64,000 nt of DNA from Calliopum simillimum (Eukaryota; Arthropoda; Insecta; Diptera; Lauxaniidae), in assembly GCA_951812925.1 (NCBI GenBank), contig OX638368.1:123961309-124025308 (forward strand), written 5' to 3'. Shown here piece by piece: positions 53,096 to 64,000 of this stretch. The notes under the pieces are model-generated. The model did not search any database and had not been told where the DNA came from. It was given only the letters and a program-made list of their open reading frames with translations. Made by a program: the position numbers and the translations under genes. The first letter of the stretch is position 1; every line of letters begins with the position of its first letter.

Positions 53096-56000
53096 CCCCA
53101 CCTGTATGAAATAATTTTTTTTTCAGTCCCGAACTTGGCCATTAAGAAAATGGTCGGCCTAAGTTAACATATTTCAAATACATAACAGAATACCAAGAAA
53201 TAACACCATTTCTGAATTTACGCGCCTAGAACTCGATGAAATCATTATCAATTTTTTCAAAATCTTCGAAAAATGTAAGATTTAATTGAGCGTATTTTTA
53301 AAACTAAATGATCTTACTTCCGGAAACTTATAGTAAGTTTAATTTGGTCTATTTTCTGAAGATAACTTTTAAGTATACTATTTTCTTTTTAATATAAGAA
53401 GGGTATCTGGATCATTACAAAAAATCTCTAATTTTACTTCCCATATTTATGAATTTTGCACTCAGTGAATCATTTAAGTGTTTAATATAAGGTTCCCTCA
53501 AGGTTCTATGCAATTATGAGCCACCCCGTTCACACCGCATTTTGCACTACATCGAGTTTTTCTTCAGTGACTTCTTTGTAATCTTACAACGCACCAGTTT
53601 CTTAAAACTAATAGAAAAACTGTTTGTTTGATTTAGAGCAATAAAGTTTGATATCTGATATAAAATTAATAGCATATAATTTATTCGTTGAAAATGAGTG
53701 TGATCAGGTCAAGTACACACCCACCTGCCATACCACTCAAAATTTTAAATCGTCATAAGTTCGGGAATATTTCGAGTACAACAATAATATTTGATATCTG
53801 AGAGATATTTGTTAGCATTTAGCTCTTAGTGCAAAATGAGCATGATCGGATTCTACACAGATAGTTCAAAACTGTTGCCATTTTGTTTTCGAAAAATCCA
53901 AAATTTAAAATCACCTCGTTCAAAAACTTCTCAAGCCACAATTTTGTTGTGATATATTCATTCTTTGAGAAAATTGTACGCAACTTTGAATTCACCATTT
54001 TGTTTTCAAAAAATTTGATCTCGAATTCAGCATCAGTGACTTTGAAAACCCCCTAACATTTTTTATGTTTGCCCCTCATATTGGAACATCGTAACAGTTG
54101 GCAACTCCAGCAACTTGAAATGCCGTAGAATGCGAATGCATGCATGGATTGAATTGATTCTTATGTTCATTCGAAGTCTTAGTTATGGAATACAATCACA
54201 CACACTTGATATTTACAAAGCATTTTCCCCCTTTCTACATACATTTGCTTCCGGCAGTTCACCCTACTGCTTGACTTCATGCTGGCAATTCTTTGCTTCG
54301 GAGCATCCATGTGGCATAAAGTTGAGTATGTAATGTTTCCTTGGAAAACATTTCTTTTGGACGCATAACGTGGAAATGAATTCACGTTCGAGAAATACTC
54401 TAAGTTGCCAATGAACACGAAAGGTGTCGGAGCGAATTCCGTGATGAAATATAACGAAACTGCCGGAGTCCATTGCTATTCAGTTTTGGTTTGTAGAAAT
54501 CATAAATCACGCAACTTCAGGTAAATAAAAATGTTGCACTGCTGCTGGGAAATTGGAAGTGCAGTTAGTGGTACAGGCTTATGGAAAATATTTTGGCGTA
54601 CAGCTGTTTGAATATTTGTTTACAGCAAATAATTGCAAAGAAATTGTTATGAGTGGCATTAATGTAAAAGACTAAATACAGATTCATTTGTGCTTAAAGA
54701 TTTAAAGGCTTCTTACAAAAGTCCCAACTAAGATGAGATGACATTTTGTTTCACCAAATGAATATTGATCACAATATCAGTTTCCGTGTGCAATTATTTG
54801 ACGCCAGCAATATACGACGCTCTTTTGTCGCTTCGCTGTCCATTGTGCTGACCACAATGTAATACACAAGTGAAGTGGATACTGCCTGCATTTCGGAATT
54901 GCGGCAAATGCTTGAAAGCCTTAAGGTTGGTTACATGCATGCACGACTGCGACTCACTAATTGGGTCGCGTTCTCTAGTGCATTTTGGAACTAATGAGTC
55001 CACAACTCACTGGCAGCATGTATCACACACGTGCCCCAGAGGCAAACGCACAGTCCAGTCTGGTCAGCAGAGCCGATATTGCAGCGCAGCAGAGCAGTGC
55101 TGCTGCGACATTTGCTTTGTGAAGCGTAGAATTTGCAACTCGCTGAGGTTGGCAAAGATATCTTCGCCTAACGTTTGTGGCAGTTCAAATTTTCATTTGC
55201 ACGAGTTGCATTGCAAGTTTATTGTTAATTTGGAGTGAGCATATTGCTGTGGCTTCAAAATCCTGGGAAAAACATTCGAAGTGGGTTGTTATTGGTTTGC
55301 GTGGTGCAAGAACGACTGCATGAAATGGCAACAATGTTTTGCCGTAATGAATCAAAAAACGATAAGAAATAACGTCAATATTTGGAACTTCAAGTTTTTT
55401 ATCAAAATACATCTTATTGCCGTTATATGTTAGACCTGCCAACTTTTTCCATTAAATCGTTTTCGCCAGGTACAAGAAACGTTTCCTTTCATCGATTGAA
55501 AAATGTTTTTGAATTAGCGAGTGCCAAGATTATAGATGATTTACTTATCTTGACGATATTCTAGATAAAGCTTTACATAAATAAGGCCAAAAGAGGCATC
55601 CGATGGATTTTTACCGAATAGCTAGAAAATCTGCCATCTATATATTGATACATCCGAAGTATAAGTTGGTAACTCAAGCAACAACTTTTTTTATGAAAAA
55701 TTGTTTTTCACTTAAATGTTCTTAGATTTTAACTTCAAAAATAGCTCCCAGCCCTTAAAAATTTCAAGCGAGAGGTACCACAATTTGACACAAGATGCAG
55801 TCTAATAAGCAGACTTCGAAAAGGGCTGTACTGTAAAAAAGTTGTAACTAGAGTTACCAACTTATACGTTAGATGTATCGATATATTAATTTTTCGGGTC
55901 ATAAGTCCATCAGGAATAAAATCTCAAATATGGAGCAAATCGAGTACAGCGCTGTTACTAAGCATAAAAAATTAGTTCAATTCTTACTAGATGGGATTAC

Positions 56001-56205
56001 GGGGACTCTTCTTGTCCAAGCATAACTACTTATGTTCTACAATTGGCATAACCTCTTTAAGTAAGGCAGGCCTTAACATATAAAGGCGACCCATGGCAAG
56101 GAAGGTGAATAGAGGTAACCACTCCGGAAATCATACGAGAAATCCAAAAATTAATATTGGAAGACACAGCTCGCAGAAATGGTTGGAGTATCGGAGAAAA
56201 CTATT
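53096..56205. other. No gene called; weak tandem repeat and GC-richer blocks
   Basis: 53640-53850 holds two diverged units sharing TTTGATATCTGA, TTAGCAT(T/A), GAAAATGAG(T/C)(A/G)TGATC. 54100-54470 and 54790-55250 are GC-richer with overlapping frames up to 122 codons (54870-55238) but no domain or splice context. They may be host regulatory DNA; I cannot show it. Confidence 0.35.
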
Positions 56206-56943
56206 TTTATACCCTACACCTAGGGTATACATATATTCACTTTGTCCTTTCGTTTGTAACGTAGAGAAGGAGGCGTGGCAGGTATGAAAAAGTATAAATT
56301 TTCTTGATCAGAGCCAACTCCAGAGTCAATATAGCCATGTCCGTCTGTCCGTTGAAATCATTTTTAAATTTTTTGCGAGCAAAATAATTCGATGAAATTT
56401 AGAACACTGCCTTCGGCGTTAAAGTTAGCTTGATTTATTGAAAATAAGCGAAATTGGTCAACGGAGACGCCTACCACCCATACAAAAAATATTTATAGCA
56501 ATATTTGCGATAAAGCAACCGAAATTCACACAAATACTAGGTATAGTATGATAAAGCTCTAAGCGAAAATAGGGTGAATTCAGCAAAAAAAGGCGTGGCG
56601 CCTCCCATATAAGCAAAAGTTTCAAAATTCTATCAGAAAGTGTTTTTTGAGTTAATCCAACTAAATTTCACTCAGACAATAAGAATAGCTCTGAGAAAAA
56701 CCTCGGATACAAGGGCGTGGCACCACCCATATAATCAAAATTTTCTAAATGCTAAACTGGAAGTATTTTTGGAGACAACCCAACCAAATTTCATGCACCT
56801 GGAATAAATAGCACAAGATCTGAGCAGAAACTATGAAAGTTCAAAGAAGTGGTCGTGGCATCTTTCATATAAGCAGAATTTTCCAAATACTGCAGTGTAG
56901 GGTATACAATTTTTTGCCAGGCCTAAAGTAACACCCTTACTAG
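56206..56943 (+). repeat. DINE-1-like interspersed repeat, copy 4
   Basis: The best-preserved start: TTTTATACCCTACACCTAGG then GGTATACATATATTCACTTT, an inverted TATACCC...GGGTATA pair like that at the 5' end of Drosophila DINE-1. Then GTAACGTAGAGAAGGAG, GGCGTGGCAGGTATG and GTCAACGGAGACGCC. Three internal units with GGCGTGGC(A/G)CC lie near 56590, 56715 and 56860. Ends GTAACACCCTTACTAGC. Confidence 0.77.
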
Positions 56944-56989
56944 CTGAAATTCGTCGCGATAAATTTGGCATGATATAAGTCAGCGCGAG

Positions 56990-57410
56990 ATGAATGCCGA
57001 GAATTTTAACGAAGCCTCAAAAAAAAAAGCGCATGAAGTATTTTCGCAAGTTTTTGGTCCTTTGTAGAGAATACAGAGATGGAGTATTAGCAAGGATTAT
57101 TACTGAGGATGAAACTTAATTCAAACAGGAGTCCATGCAGTGGCACAAAAAGCTACACCATCACCTTAGAAGTTTAAAGTGTTACAGTATTTTGGGACTC
57201 AGAAGCGTTCCTGTTGATCTATTACAATAATGAAGGTATCTTCATAAAACAAATCAACTTTACCGTAGTACAAGAAAGCCTTCAGGGAAAAAGAAGGGGA
57301 AGCCGCATTGCGATGGCCGCCCTACAGAAGGTGGGCTTCAAAATTTTGGCTCATCCACCTTACAGTGTTGAAGTAGCTTCTAGCTATTATAACCTTGGGG
57401 AATAGAAATT
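56990..57410 (+). pseudogene. mariner transposase remnant
   Basis: Fragments in different frames: I-I-T-E-D-E-T (57085-57115, the G-D-E-T block with the first Asp replaced in context), L-Q-Y-F-G-T-Q, and at 57300-57405 A-A-L-Q-K-V-G-F-K-I-L-A-H-P-P-Y-S, which matches the H-P-P-Y-S-P-D-L block of mariner transposases. Stops and frameshifts throughout. It is not of the DD37E family. Ends were not located; it abuts the end of DINE-like copy 4. Confidence 0.7.
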
Positions 57411-58130
57411 TTTGAGTGATAATGAAGTGAAGGATTCGGTTTCAGTGTTTTTTTTTTTTTTTTTTTTTCTCAGACAAAGATAAAACATTTTTTTCGAAGG
57501 TGTACAATAATTAATTATCAATTGGATAACAAAATAATATATTGAATAAGAAAAATTCATTTTTATATTTAACTAGCTTCGAACAAATCACGTGTCAAGT
57601 GTATATTTGTTTCCTAACCTCATCCTCTATTCCGCGAATTTAAAAATTTCCACTCGTGAGATTATGCATATAAATAGTTAAATAATTCTGAATCGTTTAA
57701 TTTGGATTGTTCAATTTCGTCAATTTGAGAAAACTTTGTAGAGATGAATTTTATGATTTTATACGGGCTTTAATTGTCTCATGTGTCACATATTTACATT
57801 GACATTTCTAGGTCAACATCATACCGATTTAGGTCAATAACATGTCCTTTAATAACACCAAAATTGTATACTATACGTAAAAGCATATGTCTTATCTTGC
57901 AATTACAATGTGTTGACCAATCTTCAACAGAATTAAGTGTAAGTAGATATAACTTAATCAAGGACATTTGAAGAAATTTACCTCATATTGGTTAAAATTT
58001 AATTAGAAAATAACACAGTGAAAGTACCAGAAAATTAAATTGACGTTAAACAGCACAAATGCAGATTAATTAATATTTCTGTGTGAATTGAATTTTAAAT
58101 AAAAAAGCCAAATAATGGTTTCAGTATATG
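57411..58130. other. No gene seen
   Basis: A T run lies at 57447-57469. No frame of note. Confidence 0.4.
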
Positions 58131-58133
58131 GGT

Positions 58134-58740
58134 GATTTTACTCGCTAAGGATGGAAAATACACTGTAGCGAACCTTTTTGCCGCTAGCCGGGGTGTAGCC
58201 GTCGGTGCCCAGGGTTCGTATACAAATATTTATTCCCCGCCGCGGAGAGAAACACTTTTCACAATTTTCACTGGTTTTATTGTTCACTTTAGTTTTAAAT
58301 TGAAAACCACTCTTAAAATATCTAAAATATACACTTAGCGCTACGGGTGACCAATATGCTGAAGAATGGTGCCACCACTGCCTCCCCGTGGACTTGTCGT
58401 GTCGCCGGTCTTTGCTCCGTCCAGATGTCAGGATACAAGAGATTCGTAACACCGCTGCCTCCCGTTATCCTCTGCTAACTTGTACTCGTCTGTCTTGTTA
58501 GTCTCGCGAGAAACAGTGACACCAATATTTTCTCGTGTCAGGTCAGGAATTTTTCCAAAAACAAAGCCTACGGTCCCAGTCACTGTCCACTGATACGCCT
58601 GTATCGGATTTCCCTTGAAAGTAACAAAAGAACGATACCATCGCCGGAACTTGCATTCCACCATTCCATTTACATGTACGATCAGATGTTTCGATATCAT
58701 TTGACATTTGCCACTCACTGTTTTGGGACTAGGGATGCTG
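58134..58740. other. Unassigned GC-richer block
   Basis: Base composition is clearly less AT-rich than the flanks, with CpG-containing phrases (CCCCGCCGCGGAGAG, GTCGTGTCGCCGG). On the minus strand two frames abut: 58428-58718 (96 codons) and 58138-58452 (104 codons). An AATAAA-like signal on the minus strand (ATAAATATTTG near 58230) is followed by CCTGGGCACCGACGGC. It could be an LTR or other piece of a retroelement, or a degraded gene; no domain is recognisable. Confidence 0.3.
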
Positions 58741-58768
58741 CCACACGCGATAATCCTACAATTCTCGC

Positions 58769-58789
58769 CAACTGTTTATTAAACAGTTG
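58769..58789. repeat. Short palindrome
   Basis: CAACTGTTTATTAAACAGTT plus G is an almost perfect 21-base palindrome just beyond the GC-richer block. Function unknown. Confidence 0.4.
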
Positions 58790-60109
58790 CATAATACTTT
58801 GACAAGCCCGTTGGATGCGATTTCTAAAAAATCCTTAGTTTTAAATTAATTCTAGACTTATTTAACTATGAATTCATTACTTATTTTAGCCTTAATTAGT
58901 TCCTAAAATTATTAATACTTTAAATACAAGCAATTATTGAAAAGATGTGGACACAAATGAGGCTTCCTATTTGTGTCCTCACAACATTGGGGGATATCGT
59001 GAATAAAGATTCCTGGGGAATTTTCTTTAACTGCAATAGAGAATGCACGGCAGTCTAAGAAATTACCCCGGGAATATGTATTCACGATAACCCAAATTAT
59101 TTTCAGCACAGAATTTTTTATTTTTTTTTTTTTCTTGCATCTACAATATTTCTTCAATCTTTGCTTGTACTTCAATTCATCTTTATGTGGCATAATTTTG
59201 CATTTACAAAAGTTACCCTAATACAACGACGCACTTACGAATGTGGTGGTGTAGCATAAAGGTCGCTATTCCTTTTTGTCGCTATGAACTAATTAGTTAG
59301 CAACAAGGACTTGTTGTTAACCACGTTGTTTGTTGCTGATGCAGCAACTAAAATGTTATTAATTGTTAAATGCAAGAATCAATGATTGTTAAAACCTCAC
59401 AAGTGACAAAATGCCATTTTTTTCGAGAGATAAAAAATTATTTAAGAAACGTAACTAATAAAAACATAAATAACTTATAAGTAATATGTATCTATGTATC
59501 AAACTACATCTTCAAAATTTTGCAATTGGACCCTAACTCTCCTAGATATATCCCTTTGAAGGAATAAATAAAAAACTATTATGGTACTTACACTGTTTAT
59601 TTAAATTCAAAACATTTTTGGTATTTATTTTTGATGTGAAACAGAATAAAATAATGTATTAAAATATGATGAAACAAGGGGAATTCAGCGTTACAAATCA
59701 AGAATAAATAATTTTTTAATATGTTAATTACGATATGGGTATCTTAGCAAGATGGATACACAAAATTTTCAAAATATTACATGTGGGGTTTCGAAAATCA
59801 TCGTTTTAAATGTATATTCACCGTATATGTAAACATGCATAGTTCCATTAAATCGGTTTACGAAAAGGTACATTTGTTGATACTATTGCATGTATTGTGC
59901 ATTTGTATATCCATAAGTGTACAGGGCCGGTGTAAGTAAAATATGCGCCCTTCTTAAAAATTAAGGTTTCGAAACGTTTTTCCAAATTTGATTTTTATTT
60001 TTGTTCGCTTGAGTAAATTCATTATTATCCAATGTTCATTCCTTATGCCTTAAGTCAAGCGAAAAGTCATACTTAGCCATTGAACTATGGTGTTGTGAAA
60101 TAAATATTA
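58790..60109. other. No gene seen
   Basis: Contains a TGTTGTTAACCACGTTGTTTGTTGC phrase near 59310 and AT-rich DNA. No exon or repeat copy could be supported. Confidence 0.35.
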
Positions 60110-60412
60110 TTTTAATATGTTGCCTTAGAGCAAGGTAAAATTAAATGCAAATTTTTCGGTATTAACAATGATAAAATAAGCGGTCACACAGAGCTGAAAA
60201 GAGAATACAGCACAAAGAGCAAGACAAAAAGCTAATTGACACTGACTTCATGTTTTTTGTTTTCTTTTCGTTTCACATTTGTCGTTGATGATAAGTAAAT
60301 GAGCTTTCACTTTTTTGTACCAAATAGCATAAAAAAGGTACTAAACTGTCCAAAAAGTACCAAAATTATTTAATACATTTGTGGTCAAATTTTGACCATT
60401 GGGCGATTCTAG
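60110..60412 (+). repeat. Third copy of the 24.4-25.2 kb repeat (partial)
   Basis: Shares AAATAAGCGGTCACACAGAG, GCTGAAAAGAG, GATGATAAGTAAATGAG, TGTACCAAATAGCA, GTCCAAAAAGTACC and TTTTGACCATTGGGCGATTC in the same order and spacing. It lacks the first roughly 100 bp of the unit. Confidence 0.75.
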
Positions 60413-62703
60413 TTTAGCTAAATATGTTTCGCCATTTTTCACACTTTATTGACGTAAATAAATATTATTACGTTGGAAAAAAACTCACTTGAAATAATTT
60501 GGCAGTAAAATACTTATTTTCCTGGAGTAAAATATGGCAGCTCCGCTCCTGCACGCGTGTATATTATATTTTGCGTTTATTTTGTGGTTTCCATCAAAGA
60601 CGTAAATAAAATGGAGAAACAAATAGTGGAGGCACAAAACGGAGCGTCGTCGACTCGCTTTGTTTGTTGTTGGCGACGCTGATGGTCGGATACTTGAGCG
60701 ACAAGTGCTTTTGTTTGTCAAACAAATACGTCAATAAATTTCCATTTGTGTGCGATATTAACTCACAATCAGGAAGAAATTCAAATGAACAACACAACAT
60801 AACCAATACACCGAAAGGCAAAATAAGCTGCTCTCACACACATCGACACGTTCATGCCATGAATTTCAATATCTTACTTCCAAGACAGACAGCCACACAG
60901 TAGGGGGAGGAGGGAATGGAGACTACTGTGCGCATTGGTACATTTATTTCAATTAGTTTCTCAAAGTGATGTGTTAGTTGTATTGTACGTACATCCTTAC
61001 GTCAGCAGGTGTGGAGACAATGACACCGAAGACCTACATCAATGTATCTTCGACCAACAAAGCCACTGCCGGGGGGGTATCTAGGGGGATTTGCACTCCA
61101 CTCTTTCAAGTTCTTATACTTTACTCTCTGTGTGTATTCTGTTTGTTTGTTTGTATTGCATTGATAAGCTTACAACATGACAGTTATTGTTTCTCTGAGT
61201 ACTCTCAAGATACTTTAAGATAGAACCATTTTGTTTAAACACATGAATCGTACTATACGGGCTCATTTGAGAACAAAAGTATTAAGAGTATGAAATCACA
61301 TACCTCTAAATTCAAGTGATTTTGAGGTTCGTACAGCCACGTGAATTCCGAAAGAACTTCGCACGTGCTAGCATCCCGTGCCTTATGACTTTGATAGTTT
61401 CGATGAAGTCCAAAAGAGTTCAAGTCTCACTCCCACTATCTTACAACTGATCGATAACAATACCTTATATCTCGCTAACTATGCGAGCTATTTTTGATGA
61501 AATTTGGAAGATTTAGTTTAAGGTGAAAATTATAATAACAATTATAAAAGTGATGCTTTTCAACCGTATGTTTAAAAGTGAAAGAACAGTTCAATGCTTT
61601 TTGCCACACCGAAATTATTTTCCAGCTACGTCCTTGGTCAGGACAAGCTTACATTACATGTACATAGCACACTCAGACGCAATCAGTGCTCAGTTGATTG
61701 AATGCAAACAAATGAATGGCAACATATTAGCGTGCAAGAGTAGAACTTACGTAAAACAGCGAAGTCTAACCAAGTAGCAAAATGCTATATCTCAAGGATA
61801 ACATTGACTTTATTCTACGTACAATACATCTTTGGCTCTTTGACAAAACAACCTAACTTGAAATTAGCAACTTTTCAGTATAGCTAAGAAACTGCTTAAC
61901 TGCTTCTCAATAATTTGTCTGAGTTCAATACATTCGCTAATTTTAAACTTTCAACTTTCAAACTAATTTCTTTCTTTGGTTGGCAACACTTTACCGCACA
62001 AATGGTGGCAAATTCAAATCTTGCGTGAATTATGGGACATATCTCCGAAACTAAAAATCATAGAGACATGACGATTAGAATAAAAGAAGCGTTTTTAAAT
62101 TGAATTGTCATATCTCGAGTTGGCTTCTTTTGTCAAAAGTTCACAGTTATCTATATGCATATATACCTATATGTGTATACATAGTCTTTGTATGTGTATA
62201 AAGTCTATTTGTGCGTGTGCGTGACTGGGACATCACGTCAACCCACCAACTGCGTGATGTTTTGTTTCGCCATTCAAGTTCGACGACGACAACGACGAGT
62301 AGTAGGTATCATTGCAGCAGTCAGGCATTAAATCTTTACGAATGATAGTGGAAATGTGTTGATTCTTCAGCAGCAGCAGCAGAGTAAGGGGAACTTAGGA
62401 AACTGAGACATTCAAGATGCTCTTTGTAGCGAAGAATCAAAGTTTCATTAAGAGATTGTTTGTATTTTTAGTTAATTGCTGTTCACATACTGTGTTTTGA
62501 TACATATCATATGTTGTGTTTTAGTTTAGTTAGTGAAATTATGCTCTAATGGGATCCTGCAAATATTGTGCGCACAAGCATTAATAATATAGAACATTCA
62601 AAATTATGCTTAGTTCAAGGAATACTTAAGTTCGGGCCAACCAAACAGAAGCTGATAAATGTAAAAATAAAAATTAGACACACAAAACAATTAAATTACT
62701 AAT
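60413..62703. other. No gene called
   Basis: 60500-61220 and 62200-62410 are less AT-rich. Overlapping frames up to 84 codons occur (for example 60664-60903, 60978-61223, 61523-61777) without domains or splice-site support. A CAG run lies at 62370-62384. Repeated TATATC/CTCG phrases at 61460-61510 and 62040-62120 hint at a diverged tandem repeat. Confidence 0.35.
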
Positions 62704-62775
62704 ACATAATATGATCTTATTGGCCCTATGCTCCTCCTAGGAGTTAAAGGAGAATACATACACATAATATGATCT
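62704..62775 (+). mobile_element. 44-bp 3' tip of the RTE-like LINE with perfect TSD
   Basis: A 14-bp duplication ACATAATATGATCT (62704-62717 and 62762-62775) brackets 44 bp that match the 3' end of the LINE at 1962-2005, opposite strand. It covers the last codons, the stop, the short 3' UTR and the first copies of the ATAC tail. An extreme 5' truncation. Confidence 0.92.
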
Positions 62776-62796
62776 ACAATAACAGTTATACAGGAT

Positions 62797-63441
62797 TTCC
62801 ACTCCAAGTAAAACCTTTTCCACACCAAATTGAACTTTTTTCCATTCAATTTGAACTTTTCCAAATCGAATTAAACTTTGCAAATCTTTCCAATATCATC
62901 CATATTTTTGCAAGTGTTTGATAGACACAATATTAATCTACATATATAGGGTGGTTAGGAATCGGTAGAATACCGAAAAATATAAAGTTGCTGGGACTAT
63001 TCTCAACAACTTTTCTTTGCTCCATTTTGCGAAATTCACAAAACCAACGGAGTTATTGCAATAAGTACATAATGAGACAAAAGTAATGTCATAATATAAA
63101 TTGGCTGACATTGATATCTACAGATAACCGATTAAATGAAACGAATTGATTTCTTTTAAAGTGGTAAAAGTAATGTTGTACATATTTTGTGCCATCATAA
63201 TCGCTTATTTCTGGACAGTTGCTTAGAATTCTCCCTGCAATCTTATATTTTTCACTGTTCTACCGATCCCCAACCGCCCTATATACCAAGTTTCATAACG
63301 ATAGCTGGTGTAGCTGCAGAGATATATAATTTTTTGCAAATCATATTAAATGATTTGGAAAATGATATTTTGATTTGGAAAAAGGTTAAAATTAATTGAA
63401 AAAATTTCAATTTGGTGTGGAAAAGGTTTAAATTGGAGTGA
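62797..63441. mobile_element. Palindromic element of about 645 bp
   Basis: The two halves are inverted copies. TTCCACTCCAAGT...CCTTTTCCACACCAAATTGA at 62797-62830 pairs with TTTCAATTTGGTGTGGAAAA...TTGGAGTGAA at 63405-63441. GGGTGGTTAGGAATCGGTAG (62949-62968) pairs with CTACCGATCCCCAACCGCCC (63263-63282). Arms are about 215 bp, diverged at roughly 70-80% in places. No coding capacity. It begins about 20 bp after the 44-bp LINE tip. Confidence 0.75.
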
Positions 63442-64000
63442 AAATTTTGTATTCATGTACACTCAGAAAAAAAAAATTATGATTTTCGTATTAAATCTAA
63501 CAGTTTTTACTATTAAATTTAGTCAACGTTACCCGTATTTTTAAAGCAATAATTTCGAAACTATTATATTAATGGTATGTTTTTACTATCGATTCAGTAG
63601 TATGAGAGCATGAATCCAATAGCACATCTTATTAACACGTTAATAGATTGTACCTTTAAATTATAGAAGTCCCATATCTCCGTCGTTTTTTTAATTTGTG
63701 AAAAATATTTGCTAGTAATTTTGTAGGTATTTGAGATACTTCTTGTAAGGAAACCAAATTCTTGTAATGAAATTTTTATTTTAAATAAAGCATCATTGTC
63801 ACATTGCTTCCTTAAAAAATAAAAGAAGAGAAAAAAATAAATGATTTTACGCCACAGCCTGCCTGACAAACATTGGCGCACCACCGATATATCTCAAAAG
63901 TCATATAGATGTAAATTCTCATTCATCATGTGCATCGTCGAACCGAGTGTAGTATTCTCATACACTTGTGTTTTAACACGCATACACACACAAACATAAA
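63442..64000. other. No gene seen
   Basis: AT-rich DNA ending in a CATACACACACAAACA microsatellite. A 96-codon minus-strand frame (63594-63884) has no recognisable motif. Confidence 0.35.

Noticed and set aside
54794..55238. 122-codon + frame in a GC-richer block
   Set aside because: Overlaps a minus frame, has no domain and no clear splice sites; may be regulatory DNA.

Overview
This is AT-rich eukaryotic nuclear DNA from an insect, almost certainly a higher fly. The only host coding sequence I can support is two exons (1-123 and 699-1250, + strand) of a Beaten-path-like immunoglobulin-domain protein. They have canonical GT/AG splice sites and a C-terminal hydrophobic anchor. The rest is intergenic or intronic DNA filled with transposable elements. 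A fly host is inferred from the Beat-like exons, the DINE-1-like interspersed repeats, a BEL/Pao LTR retrotransposon, piggyBac, pogo and DD37E mariner elements, and tRNA-like SINEs. A tephritid would fit, but that is a guess.

Layout. 1-1.5 kb: 3' end of the Beat-like gene. 1.96-3.14 kb: a 5'-truncated non-LTR retrotransposon (- strand) with an intact RT reading frame and a 13-bp target-site duplication (TSD). 3.6-7.5 kb: a TTAA-flanked miniature element, a short tandem repeat, an inverted-repeat element and a decayed piggyBac element with both ends. 7.5-10.2 kb: no gene, with a strongly A-rich block. 10.2-12.1 kb: a decayed DD37E mariner, a tRNA-like SINE and an old LINE fragment, the last inserted into an older repeat. 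13.3-13.8 kb: an inverted-repeat element. 16.56-22.19 kb: a BEL/Pao element with near-identical LTRs, an open pol frame and an apparent deletion of the start of gag.

24.4-25.2 kb: a tandem repeat of about 400 bp with a third copy at 60 kb. 27.2-32.4 kb: a concentration of long palindromic (foldback) elements and a tandem array. 34.3-38.4 kb: a DINE-like repeat, a short fragment of the same family and two short hairpins. 39.06-40.36 kb: a nearly complete DD37E mariner with three lesions. 40.5-41.7 kb: a second, jockey-like LINE fragment with a poly(A) tail. 42-47 kb: tandem repeats, a near-perfect hairpin element and a pogo-like remnant. 47-49.2 kb and 56.2-56.9 kb: DINE-like repeats. 51.5-53.1 kb: tRNA-like SINE copies and a long minisatellite. 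57 kb: a mariner remnant. 58.1-58.7 kb: an unassigned GC-richer block. 62.7-63.4 kb: a 44-bp LINE tail with a perfect TSD, beside a 645-bp palindrome.

I see no operons, CRISPR arrays, functional tRNA/rRNA genes or multi-gene system. The interest lies in element structure: datable insertions, nested elements with an 'empty' paralogous site, and at least two foldback families I cannot name.
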